Below, in pieces: positions 60,001 to 64,000 of a stretch of 64,000 nucleotides of DNA. The stretch is from contig OX291549.1 of the NCBI GenBank assembly GCA_946406115.1, positions 25,753,901 to 25,817,900 of the forward strand. Direction: 5' to 3'. Source of the stretch: Apoda limacodes. Taxonomy: Eukaryota > Arthropoda > Insecta > Lepidoptera > Limacodidae. A program made the translations under genes and the position numbers. The number at the start of each line of letters is the position of its first letter. Position 1 is the stretch's first letter. Under the pieces are notes generated by a model. The model had not been told where the DNA came from, made no database searches, and saw only the letters and a program-made list of their open reading frames with translations.

Positions 60001-62987
60001 GCGTACTCCACGTGCGTGCGGATAAGGGTGCTCGGCGCGCCAGTGATGCGCGTGCCGCAAAAATGCGGGTACGATTGCGACGGACGGACTAACTGTCAGC
60101 TAGTGCTGTGTAGACCGGCTTCGCTGGTGGTGACCAATAGCATTTGGGTAAATTAGTTACTGTACTAAATAAAGAGCCGGCATATTTTAATTTTAAGATT
60201 TTTTTCATTGCAAAATAAAATCAGATTTTTAAGATTCCTTAAACATCTTAAAAATCTGACTTCATTTTTAATGAAAACAATGTTAAAATTTAGATTATTC
60301 TCAATTGTCCTTAGAATCGTGGTAGTATTAGTATAGTACGACTTTTTCTGGATTAACTGATTGATATGAGTGTCAAGAAATGCATGAAAACAATGAGTCA
60401 AGCCGCCCGGGCACTGCCTCCTTGTGGGTAATGACCTGCCTGCTGAACTGAGGGGTGTGGGTTCGATTCCCGCACAAGACGAACATGAATGTGATGATCA
60501 TTTGTGTTTGCCTTGAATCTGGGTGTTTTTTATGTATAGAATGTATTTATTTACAAAAAGCAGTTTAAGAAAAGTATTTGTATGTACACTTTTGAATCGT
60601 CAATACAATCAAAACTATGTTAATTTCTGCCAAAAAAATCCGGCAAGAAGTTTTATTTAAAGTATTAATACAATACTTTGTTAATCAACCAACAAGTATA
60701 GGGGTAGCCCTTTAAATCGTGGATCAAACGTAGCAGGGTGATAGAGGGGTCATCCCCAACAATTAATCCCTCTACAGCATGCCCGGAAATCGACCGTTTT
60801 TAAATTTATTGTTTAAACTATTTATTTTTCGGTGTTTTCTTATTAATTAAGCAAAAATTATATTGTTATATAAATTAGCTACGCATAGCTATCTTAATAT
60901 ATATAAATCTCGTGTCACAATGTTTGTCCTCAATGGACTCCTAAACTACTGAACCGATTTTGATCAAACTTCGTAAATATCTGTTATTTGATCCAACTTA
61001 AAAGATAGGACAGTTTTTATCTCGATATGTCAAGTGCGAGCCGGACTCGGGCACTATAGGTAAAAACCAACTTTCGCCGGGTACAGAGGGACGGCAGCGG
61101 AACAACGTTCGCCGGGACAGCTAGTGTATTATATAACTCATTGAGATCCTAATTAAACAGGGTTTTTTTTTCAATAAAGGGTCACTTTTCAGTGGCACCC
61201 TTTTTGTCACAGTTGATTTTGCATCTGACAAAGACCTTTTGGTAGACGGTAACTCCCACCATTTCCTTACAAGTTCTAAAATGTCAGGTGAAAGTTTGGA
61301 GTCTCTGGTTTTTTACTGCGATGGGTAAAATTTGTGTCCCATTTCCTTTTACGTCTATACCAAGTTATTGGTCATGTCTTTAACGTCACCTGTGGTTTAC
61401 AGCTAGTTTGCAGTTTCAAAGCTTCCAAGGTCTGAGAGTAGACTCGTCTTGTAATTGATATTTGCGAGTGAGTCTGTGATCACGGCCGGTATTGAACCTG
61501 TTGGTTACTGATACATTCCAAAATATATTCCTATCTGCCATATTAAAATTTATCTCATTTCTAGTCACAGCATCTGGACTGGTTTGTCGTAATTCGGAGA
61601 TTTTTAGCACCCTCTACCCCACCGTAATTCCGACCGCGACCAAAGCCAAAAACAGTGTGACTACCGGAAACTGAGGGCCGTTTTTTTCATACTCTAACCG
61701 TGTTTGGTTTTGCTCCTAGTTATCACGCTGGGTTGGTGACCGCTAAGAATTCAGACTATTGCCGGATGTTGCTGCTGCCCAACATCAATTTGTGTTTGGC
61801 CTTTGGCTGATTTACCTTTTACGACATCTTAGGAAGATAGGGAGAGGTCCAAATGAGCACTTCGAAGTGTAAATCGGAGACTCGGTTCTGAAGAGAACAG
61901 TTACCTCTCAGTCTCACCTCCCTACTGATTATTATGGTATGCAAAGTTATAAGATTGCGACCTATTTTATGTAAGTACCTACTGGTTTCAGATATGATTG
62001 TAATCTCATGCTAGACCTTTAGGTTTCAAAACGTAATGAAAACACATTTAGGTATTTCGTAACTTCGAATACAAAGAGGTGTTAATAGATATGTAAAAAT
62101 GTGTCTTGAAGCTTAATACCATTGTATAATGGGATGTATTTTGAGGAATTGGTATAAATGATGCCCACGGTTATTTTCTACCATCGCATCGATCGCCATC
62201 AGTAGGGAATTTAATCTTACACTTTAGTACCTAAATAGTCACGTACAGTTACTTCCTCTCGCGAACGCTTACGTTGTGGAATGAGTTTTCTGCCAAGGTT
62301 TAAGATATTATGATATAGATAATAAGATAATTTTAATTTTTGACCCAGAAAACTGAAGACATATTATTGGGGATGAGCTCTTTAAAAAGCACGGATGAAG
62401 TTGTAACTGTAAATGTTGAGGTTTTTGACCACTGCTCGGATGAAAATGCAACGTCTTCTGACAACGGAGAAGTTCCTTTGATCAGCTTCTACGATGGAGT
62501 CGTCTTAGATGGGTAAGCAGGGGTGCAATTTAGTACCTTAACTAATAGTACCTAATTATGTTGCAGAGCGTAAGTCGGACGTTAAAGTAGAGTTCAGTTA
62601 TCCGTTCAATTACCTCCAAATAGTTATTTCACCCATTTAGTGTAAAAATACATCTAATATAAAACTTTAAATCAATACACATCGAAATTGTGCGTGTCAG
62701 CTCTGACATACGACTTTTAGTTTACTCTTTAAGTGTGGTTGAAATAATTTATAAAAATGAAATAATAATGCTAAATCCAAAAGAAATTATTAAAAAAAAC
62801 TTTAGTTATACTTGTAAAAGGTTATTTCCAAATTTCATCCCCTAAGGGTTTCATAGGGCTAGCTTACCATTATTGTAAAAACTTAATATTATGTCTAATT
62901 TATAGAAAAGCGAATCCGGATAGTATTGTAAGTATCACTCGAAACGAAGCTACCAACCAGGGAAAACATATCGAGCACTTATATAGG
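27050..62987 (+). CDS. Integrin alpha subunit, PS-type without I domain (5-prime 781 codons)
   Basis: Nineteen exons join in consistent phase to 2343 bases, exactly 781 codons. An integrin alpha chain pairs with a beta chain at the cell surface and binds matrix or foreign surfaces; insect haemocyte alphas act in adhesion and encapsulation. Residues 1-20 ([20 protein letters not shown]) are a signal peptide. Residues about 25-482 form the seven-blade propeller: [10 protein letters not shown] (blade 1), WLGATV..ACAP (2), FGWSADI..VVVGGPA (3), [10 protein letters not shown] (4), [14 protein letters not shown] (5), [25 protein letters not shown] (6) and [20 protein letters not shown] (7). Residues 483-781 are thigh and calf. 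The product is incomplete: the rest of calf, membrane helix and tail lie past 64 kb. No I domain interrupts the propeller. Calcium loops are kept in blades 6 and 7 only. PS3-like subfamily is my guess; tree placement would decide. Confidence 0.95.
27255..27385 (+). mobile_element. Jockey-type LINE 3-prime tail
   Basis: CAGATAAACTTCCTCCCGTG ... CTCCATAGGCTGCGGTGACC GCATACCATCAGGCGGACCG CAAG...GCCACCTTAGTG, ending in TATATAAAAAAA, matches the family at 37685-37760. Confidence 0.85.
28089..28722. mobile_element. TTAA-flanked inverted-repeat element (piggyBac-like, non-autonomous)
   Basis: The terminal 37 bases are exact inverted repeats, 28089-28125 and 28686-28722, each starting TTAAGCCGTGTCTCCTGC. 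TTAA at both outer ends fits a piggyBac-type target site. The interior (about 560 bp) has no transposase. Identical ends suggest a fairly recent insertion. Confidence 0.75.
29621..29798 (+). CDS. Integrin exon 2, signal peptide and blade 1 start
   Basis: Acceptor TTTACAG, donor AAG|GTAGGC, residues 3-61. Reads [20 protein letters not shown], then [20 protein letters not shown] and ends YNSKNA. FNRP....YFGFS is the first propeller strand of alpha chains. Confidence 0.92.
30981..31087 (+). CDS. Integrin exon 3, blade 1
   Basis: Acceptor TCTTTTAG, donor A|GTAAGT, residues 62-97. Reads [20 protein letters not shown], then [27 protein letters not shown] is the blade 1 FG-GAP core. Confidence 0.95.
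31088..33589 (+). other. Integrin intron 3
   Basis: Contains a short repeat at 31750-31860 (ATGCCAAATTACAGCTTTCG ... GAGCTAAGCCACGGA, repeated at 38180-38260), a retroposon tail at 32900-33055 (CGGTACTGTGGTTTCACCGT, TAACAGACAGATTTACTTTC) and a LINE 3-prime end at 33290-33425. No extra exon is seen. Confidence 0.6.
33290..33425 (+). mobile_element. LINE 3-prime end
   Basis: GGAACTTCTTGCCAGCTCTT ... TGTATTGACGATTCAAAAGT ... TTTGAATAAAGTTTGATTTGATTT. The same sequence lies inverted at 60560-60665. It ends in a short TTTGA repeat. Confidence 0.75.
33590..33672 (+). CDS. Integrin exon 4, blade 2
   Basis: Acceptor CCAACAG, donor TTG|GTAAGT, residues 98-125. Contains [16 protein letters not shown], the WLG.TV core. 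Confidence 0.93.
33765..33880 (+). mobile_element. tRNA-derived SINE fragment, integrin intron 4
   Basis: A box TAGCTTAGTTAGGAGTG and B box GGGTTGATCCCCGCAC flank CCTGCCTGCTGACCGAGG. The related copy at 60405-60520 shares GACCTGCCTGCTGA and the GCACA end. Confidence 0.65.
34250..34445 (-). mobile_element. LINE 3-prime region fragment
   Basis: GTCCACTGCTGGACATAAGC CTTCTC ... CCGCATCCAGCC ... GGGCGTCCCACGCTTCGCCT is in my experience a common lepidopteran LINE end (RTE-like is a guess). A related piece in the other orientation is at 36180-36395 (GCGGCTCAGGACCGGC, TTCAGCAGTGGACGTCTTTC) and a fragment at 11445-11510. Confidence 0.55.
34889..34934 (+). CDS. Integrin exon 5, blade 2
   Basis: Acceptor TTTTGCAG, donor G|GTTAGT, residues 126-140, reading [20 protein letters not shown]..........C is conserved in alpha chains. 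Confidence 0.9.
35396..35515 (+). CDS. Integrin exon 6, blade 2-3 loop
   Basis: Acceptor TTATTTTAG, donor G|GTGAGT, residues 141-180, with [20 protein letters not shown] and a charged loop ending KKNLSI. Confidence 0.92.
36180..36395 (+). mobile_element. LINE 3-prime region fragment, integrin intron 6
   Basis: AATCGGAAGACGCAGCGTAG GTCGG ... GGTGCGGGCGGCTCAGGACC ... CGTTCAGCAGTGGACGTCTT TCCGCTG. Open frames on both strands here come from this repeat. Confidence 0.65.
36512..36598 (+). CDS. Integrin exon 7, blade 3
   Basis: Acceptor CTGCTTCAG, donor G|GTTGGT, residues 181-209: [20 protein letters not shown], then VVGGPAMAT, the FGWS..VVVGGP core. Confidence 0.93.
36800..37760 (+). pseudogene. 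Jockey-type LINE, reverse transcriptase end and tail
   Basis: Fullest copy of this family in the window, inside integrin intron 7 in sense orientation. It reads [13 protein letters not shown] (palm ADD motif), [48 protein letters not shown], then an in-frame TAG at 37109-37111, [60 protein letters not shown], a frameshift near 37400, then [20 protein letters not shown] and [18 protein letters not shown]. The tail CCATAGGCCACGGTAACCGC TTACC...GCCACCTTAGTG ends in TATAAAAATAT. The N-terminal half including the endonuclease is missing. Dead copy. Confidence 0.92.
38905..39000 (+). CDS. Integrin exon 8, blade 3 end
   Basis: Acceptor ACTTCAAG, donor G|GTAAGT, residues 210-241, with [13 protein letters not shown] and VSYNF leading into blade 4. 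Confidence 0.9.
40720..41118 (+). mobile_element. Helitron-like 3-prime end
   Basis: After CTATAATTAAGGAGTTGCCG and CCAAATTTAGGGCGGGCGAA comes a short GC hairpin (GCGGGCGAAGCCGC, 41091-41104) and GGCAAAAGCTAGT ending at 41118. A hairpin followed by CTAGT fits the CTRRT terminus of Helitrons. Related ends are at 23890, 56050 and 61125. A GA microsatellite (40950-41016) interrupts the body. Confidence 0.6.
41640..42220 (-). repeat. Satellite array, unit about 105 bp (inverted copy)
   Basis: Five to six units of the satellite at 8385-8890 in reverse complement. CTAGTAGTTTCT-like phrases recur near 41853, 41955, 42059 and 42161; each unit has TCGGATGACAG.TG.CAAACT, CTCCGTAACTATTGATCGTA and AAGATCTTTATTTCGGATGA. 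Confidence 0.9.
43075..43225 (+). mobile_element. Decayed jockey-type LINE tail
   Basis: GAATGGGGAACTTCAAG ... TTTTCGGCAACGCGTGATTT ATGTCCTAGGTGTTGCAATC GTCCATAGGCTGCAGTGAAC GCTCAGCATTAGG is an old member of the family at 54838-54945. Confidence 0.75.
43860..43951 (+). CDS. Integrin exon 9, blade 4
   Basis: Acceptor TTTTTCAG, donor AAG|GTAAGA, residues 242-272: [20 protein letters not shown], then [18 protein letters not shown] is typical; the usual calcium loop after it is absent. Confidence 0.93.
43990..44290 (+). mobile_element. tRNA-derived SINE, integrin intron 9
   Basis: A box GTGGCCCAGGGGTTTCG and B box GATTCAAACCC (44045-44055), then the body CACACCACTGGCTTTTGGTA, AAGTCCACAATCCACACTGG and a 3-prime end TGCCCCAACAGTGGGGACGT AATGAGGCTGATGAGGAT. 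It starts about 40 bases after the exon 9 donor. Open frames here are shadows. Confidence 0.85.
44605..44829 (+). CDS. Integrin exon 10, blade 5
   Basis: Acceptor TTTTCAG, donor AGG|GTATGT, residues 273-347. Contains [20 protein letters not shown], then HLLVGAPAF and [12 protein letters not shown]. The expected acidic DxDxDG loop reads KLNPTSNRA. Confidence 0.95.
45976..46340. mobile_element. Inverted-repeat MITE-like element, 365 bp
   Basis: The first 43 bases (45976-46018) and last 43 (46298-46340) are inverted repeats with only two mismatches, containing CCTGTAAGTGACGTTCGATG. A direct repeat (CAAGTAAATT...CGGGCGAATCA...GTTTAATAG) precedes both arms (from 45943 and 46249). No coding sequence. 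Superfamily not determined. Confidence 0.75.
47440..48184 (-). pseudogene. Pogo-superfamily transposase remnant
   Basis: The minus strand begins [14 protein letters not shown], a Psq-type helix-turn-helix start, then [38 protein letters not shown]; then [40 protein letters not shown] (CENP-B-like second DNA-binding part); after a deletion [16 protein letters not shown], and [38 protein letters not shown]. The WNVGET and TLVT..VAVNA segments are the DDE core start of pogo/Tigger-like transposases. Several stops and frame changes show it is dead. Confidence 0.88.
48866..48971 (+). CDS. Integrin exon 11, blade 6
   Basis: Acceptor TTTTTAG, donor G|GTATGA, residues 348-382: [20 protein letters not shown], then [15 protein letters not shown]. 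The calcium loop DLDGDKSE(D) spans the junction with exon 12. Confidence 0.95.
50710..50991 (-). other. Unassigned open frame of 93 codons, possibly a decayed gene end
   Basis: The minus strand is open from 50991 to a TAA at 50712-50710 and reads [60 protein letters not shown] and [19 protein letters not shown]. The same frame continues upstream for about 70 codons to about 51200 ([20 protein letters not shown]) with two stops. The block is clearly richer in G and C than its surroundings. I do not recognise it; a retroelement or a gene remnant are both possible. Confidence 0.35.
51930..52560. repeat. GGTTCCGTAC-family repeats with a 5S-like piece
   Basis: Begins GGCCATTTTTTTTAAGGTTC CGTACTTAACAAGGAACTCT, passes CAACGCCCTCTAGC and the 5S-like piece, and ends TACGGAACCCTCGGTGCGTA AGTCCGACTCGCACTTGG. 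The two ends are in opposite orientation, so two copies may be nested. Confidence 0.65.
52417..52460 (+). repeat. 5S rRNA-derived segment within a repeat (copy 2)
   Basis: AGAGTTAAGCAACGTCGGGC TTGCTCAGAAATTGGATGGG matches the inner part of 5S rRNA and follows the same GAAACGATATTC context as copy 1. It is more diverged at its 3-prime side. Confidence 0.7.
52570..52935 (-). repeat. Unclassified interspersed repeat, copy 2 (inverted)
   Basis: Reverse complement of the segment at 1030-2290: GTTGTGCACTTTTTTTGTGA TGGGTAAAAAAGGTTAAACTC, GACAGATTGAGATGTCAAAT ACACTACGTCAAAAAAGTAA, and CTCCGGGAATGCAACCCGTTTTT. Confidence 0.75.
53752..53934 (+). CDS. Integrin exon 12, blades 6-7
   Basis: Acceptor TTTTTACAG, donor G|GTAAGT, residues 383-443: [40 protein letters not shown]. 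The second calcium loop DYDNNGCN(E) spans the next junction. Confidence 0.96.
54320..54435 (+). CDS. Integrin exon 13, blade 7 end
   Basis: Acceptor TGTGTAG, donor AAG|GTAAAT, residues 444-482: [20 protein letters not shown], then [19 protein letters not shown]. The LVIGAP..VAVIR...I.V pattern closes the propeller. Confidence 0.95.
54838..54960 (+). mobile_element. Jockey-type LINE 3-prime tail with poly(A)
   Basis: GGTCGGCAACGCGCAAGTGA TACCCCTGGTGTTGCAAGCG TCCATAGGCTACGGTGACCG CTTACCATCAGGCGGGCCGT, then a run of 18 A. The best-preserved tail of this family here, suggesting a young truncated insertion. Confidence 0.9.
55202..55354. repeat. Perfect 25-bp inverted repeat
   Basis: GACTTTTTTCAGTTTCTCCTTAATA-type arm at 55202-55226 is exactly matched in reverse complement at 55330-55354, with a 103-base AT-rich spacer. 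It could be a small foldback element. Confidence 0.9.
55621..55699 (+). CDS. Integrin exon 14, thigh start
   Basis: Acceptor TGATTTTCAG, donor A|GTAAGT, residues 483-508: [20 protein letters not shown], then KNNVST. The C and the surrounding strand match the first thigh cysteine. Confidence 0.9.
56540..56830 (+). mobile_element. LINE coding fragment and tail
   Basis: One frame reads [31 protein letters not shown], which fits the linker before the reverse transcriptase in jockey-like LINEs. Near 56790 the piece GGCCGGTGGCCCAACAGTGG AAACATATGACGCTGCTAAC is a common retroposon 3-prime end, so two pieces are probably joined here. Confidence 0.65.
57185..57262. repeat. 26-bp minisatellite, three identical copies
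   Basis: ACGCAACTGGAGGAGCGGGC AGAAAT is repeated three times exactly. The unit is far more GC-rich than its surroundings. Confidence 0.95.
57821..57966 (+). CDS. Integrin exon 15, thigh
   Basis: Acceptor TTTTTTTTAG, donor GAG|GTAAGT, residues 509-557: [20 protein letters not shown] ... [14 protein letters not shown]. Confidence 0.9.
58260..58440 (+). repeat. GGTTCCGTACC-family copy, integrin intron 15
   Basis: TTTTTAGGGTTCCGTACCCA AATGGTAATAAGCGGAACCC TATTACTAAGACTTCGCTGT CCGTCCGTCCG ... GACAGTTGAAATTTTCACTA. One of the best-preserved copies. Confidence 0.8.
58535..59160 (-). pseudogene. LINE C-terminal part with restriction-like endonuclease
   Basis: The minus strand reads [40 protein letters not shown] (a CxxC...HxxxxC zinc knuckle pattern), [51 protein letters not shown], then after frameshifts [30 protein letters not shown] and [20 protein letters not shown]. 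The zinc knuckle followed by NKPDIVVVD...D is the PD-(D/E)xK endonuclease of R2/R4-type LINEs. At least two frameshifts near 58770-58830. Located in integrin intron 15 against the gene. Confidence 0.85.
59199..59401 (+). CDS. Integrin exon 16, thigh end
   Basis: Acceptor CGTTTTATAG, donor TT|GTAAGT, residues 558-624, with [20 protein letters not shown] and [13 protein letters not shown], a cysteine-rich knee-like segment. Confidence 0.92.
59925..60147 (+). CDS. Integrin exon 17, calf-1 start
   Basis: Acceptor TTTTTCACAG, donor TGG|GTAAAT, residues 625-699: [40 protein letters not shown] and NCQLVLCRP. The V.V.N.GD.AY motif is typical of calf domains. Confidence 0.94.
60195..60275. repeat. 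Imperfect inverted repeat after exon 17
   Basis: TTTTTCATTGCAAAATAAAA TCAGATTTTTAAGAT (from 60199) pairs with ATCTTAAAAATCTGACTTCA TTTTTAATGAAAA (to 60280); the core CAGATTTTTAAGAT/ATCTTAAAAATCTG is perfect, with a loop of about 10 bases. It lies about 50 bases after the donor. Confidence 0.7.
60405..60520 (+). mobile_element. tRNA-derived SINE
   Basis: B box GGGTTCGATTCCCGCAC (near 60450) with upstream GACCTGCCTGCTGAACTGAG and downstream AATGTGATGATCATTTGTGT. Related to the copy at 33765. Confidence 0.75.
60560..60665 (-). mobile_element. LINE 3-prime end, inverted copy
   Basis: ACACTTTTGAATCGTCAATA CAATC ... TTAATTTCTGCC ... CGGCAAGAAGTTTTATTTAA is the reverse complement of 33290-33400. 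Confidence 0.7.
60895..61128 (+). mobile_element. Helitron-like fragment ending CTAGT
   Basis: TATATAAATCTCGTGTCACA ATGTTTGTCC ... CCGATTTTGATCAAACTTCG ... AACAACGTTCGCCGGGACAG CTAGT. The 5-prime TATATAAA..TCTCGTGTCAC and the 3-prime GCCGGG.CAGCTAGT ends are of a kind I associate with lepidopteran Helitrons. Confidence 0.65.
62120..62310 (+). mobile_element. Decayed jockey-type LINE coding end
   Basis: GTATAATGGGATGTATTTTG AGGAATT ... GATGCCCACGGTTATTTTCT ACCATCGCATCG ... CTCGCGAACGCTTACGTTGT GGAATGAGTT corresponds to the [15 protein letters not shown] to LWNELPAKV part of the copy at 37400-37610. Confidence 0.8.
62349..62512 (+). CDS. Integrin exon 18, calf
   Basis: Acceptor TTTTGACCCAG, donor GG|GTAAGC, residues 700-753, with [20 protein letters not shown] and FYDGVVLD. 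Confidence 0.9.
62906..62987 (+). CDS. Integrin exon 19, calf; last exon in the window
   Basis: Acceptor AATTTATAG, donor AGG|GTAAGT, residues 754-781: [20 protein letters not shown], then KHIEHLYR. No further exon is visible before 64000. Confidence 0.88.
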
Positions 62988-63349
62988 GTAAGTATGTAGT
63001 TTTTCTTTTGTTTTACGCTACACCATCTATAGAAAAGACGAGATATGTATGGTATTTTCGCTTTGTTGTGTTGCCAATATTTGCAGAATGCAAATAAAAA
63101 TGATTAGGTCAAAAAAATATAATTTTTTTTTTAACAATGAGATCTGAGTTTTATGTTATTAAAATATACTATAGAACAGACAGGTTGTCAATCAACTATG
63201 ACTTTTACTTTGCAATCTGTACTCAATTAGTTGCCTATACTTTTGTATAGGTATAGTAAATCTATCAATGTCATAAATTAATGTATTGTATGAATGCATG
63301 AGGCGTCTCACGGGAGCCTGTTCGCCCGCGTTTATACCTGTACTTTTTT

Positions 63350-63845
63350 TTAGAGGCCGCCTAACAATAGTTTTACGACCGTGACCGGGTCGATCGGGGG
63401 GACGAGACCTGTACGACCAACAGCAAACAGCTTATAGGGTCGGACCTCACGCTGAGGACAGGTGCGAGTTGGAACACTGTAACACAGCCTATTCATAAGT
63501 AGTGAACAGTCAAATTTGTTTTGGCAGATGTTACGAAGAGTTTGGGAGCCCAAAAATCTTCGACGGGACTCAAGGTCCATAAGATTATATTTTTTTAGTA
63601 ACTTTGCATAAGATAGACGTTTGCCATAAAATGTCTAATGAACTCTAGGCAGGTTTTTGAACTACTTCTACTGGTTTAATATACTTATTATAGATAGGAT
63701 TCCAAGAACGGCCGCATATTCTAACTGAAGGCGCACTAAGGTTTTTAAATTCTTTACTAGAATGCATGATGAAACCATACATATTGTATGCCTTGTTGAT
63801 AATGTTGACAATGTGATTATCAAAGTCGAGTTTAGAGTCCATGTT
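63350..63845 (-). pseudogene. LINE reverse transcriptase C-terminal remnant
   Basis: From 63842 the minus strand reads MDSKLDFDNHIVNIINKAYN, MYGFIMHSSKEFKNL, KYIKPVEVVQK, then after a break MDLESRRRFLGSQTLRNICQ, NKFDCSLLMNRLCYSVPTRT and RPYKLFAVGRTG. LD..L.F..HI..I...A and the later DL.SRR.F...L..I are the region after the palm of LINE reverse transcriptases. Frame breaks show decay. It lies in integrin intron 19. Confidence 0.8.
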
Positions 63846-64000
63846 AATTCCTAGATCTTTAATTTAGTCGACCTTCTCTAAAACTAAGTTGCATAGCAGT
63901 CGAAAGTGCTTGTATAGATTTTCTTAGAAAATGTGATTGTTTAACACTTGTTTATGTTGAGATACAGCGTGTTGTTTAAACAATAATCGAAGGGCCTATC

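Larger units (their letters stand above)
60148..62348 (+). other. Integrin intron 17
   Basis: Contains a SINE (60405-60520), an inverted LINE end (60560-60665), a Helitron-like piece (60895-61128), a likely repeat at 61690-61935 (TATCACGCTGGGTTGGTGAC, CTCACCTCCCTACTGATTAT) and a decayed jockey end (62120-62310). Confidence 0.6.

Noticed and set aside
1..64000. Bacterial-type systems (CRISPR arrays, operons, Shine-Dalgarno sites)
   Set aside because: The tandem repeats lack the repeat-spacer pattern of CRISPR, and the split genes with GT..AG introns show the DNA is eukaryotic.

Overview
The window is insect nuclear DNA, most likely from a moth or butterfly (Lepidoptera). It is AT-rich, full of interspersed repeats, and its genes are split into short exons with GT..AG introns. 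The two recognisable gene families are immulectin-type C-type lectins and a haemocyte-type integrin alpha subunit. The jockey-like LINE tails, tRNA-derived SINEs and Helitron-like CTAGT ends are of kinds I know from lepidopteran genomes. Everything is read by eye from sequence; no database search was run.

Region 1 (1 to about 7.8 kb) has no gene I can support. It holds an unclassified repeat whose inverted copy lies at 52.6 kb, a SINE, a tandem duplication, a decayed Tc1/mariner transposase (minus strand) and a repeat family that recurs inverted inside a lectin intron.

Region 2 (7.8 to 22.6 kb) is a C-type lectin cluster arranged as a mirror. On the plus strand lie an orphan terminal lectin exon (7863-8023) and a two-domain lectin gene (11210-16701). 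On the minus strand lie a second orphan terminal exon (22566-22391) and a disabled copy of lectin exon 2 (19200-18936). Decayed jockey LINE sequence lies at the centre of the mirror. The plus-strand lectin gene lacks one visible exon inside its first carbohydrate-recognition domain, and its flanking exons are out of phase without it, so it may itself be damaged.

Region 3 (22.8 to 26.9 kb) is intergenic: LINE tails, a 23-bp minisatellite and exon-like fragments of unknown origin.

Region 4 (27.0 kb to the end) is one integrin alpha gene on the plus strand. Nineteen coding exons (27050-62987) join in perfect phase to give 781 residues: signal peptide, seven-bladed beta-propeller, and the thigh and start of the calf region. 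The rest of calf, the membrane segment and the tail must lie beyond 64 kb. Its introns hold most of the transposon material: a TTAA-flanked element with perfect terminal repeats, a short inverted-repeat element, a pogo-like transposase remnant, jockey and restriction-like-endonuclease LINE pieces, SINEs, Helitron-like pieces and satellite arrays.

Lectins recognise microbial or self sugars in haemolymph and integrins drive haemocyte adhesion, so the neighbourhood reads as immune or cell-adhesion genes in a repeat-rich, rearranged setting. That functional link is inference from family knowledge, not something the sequence proves.
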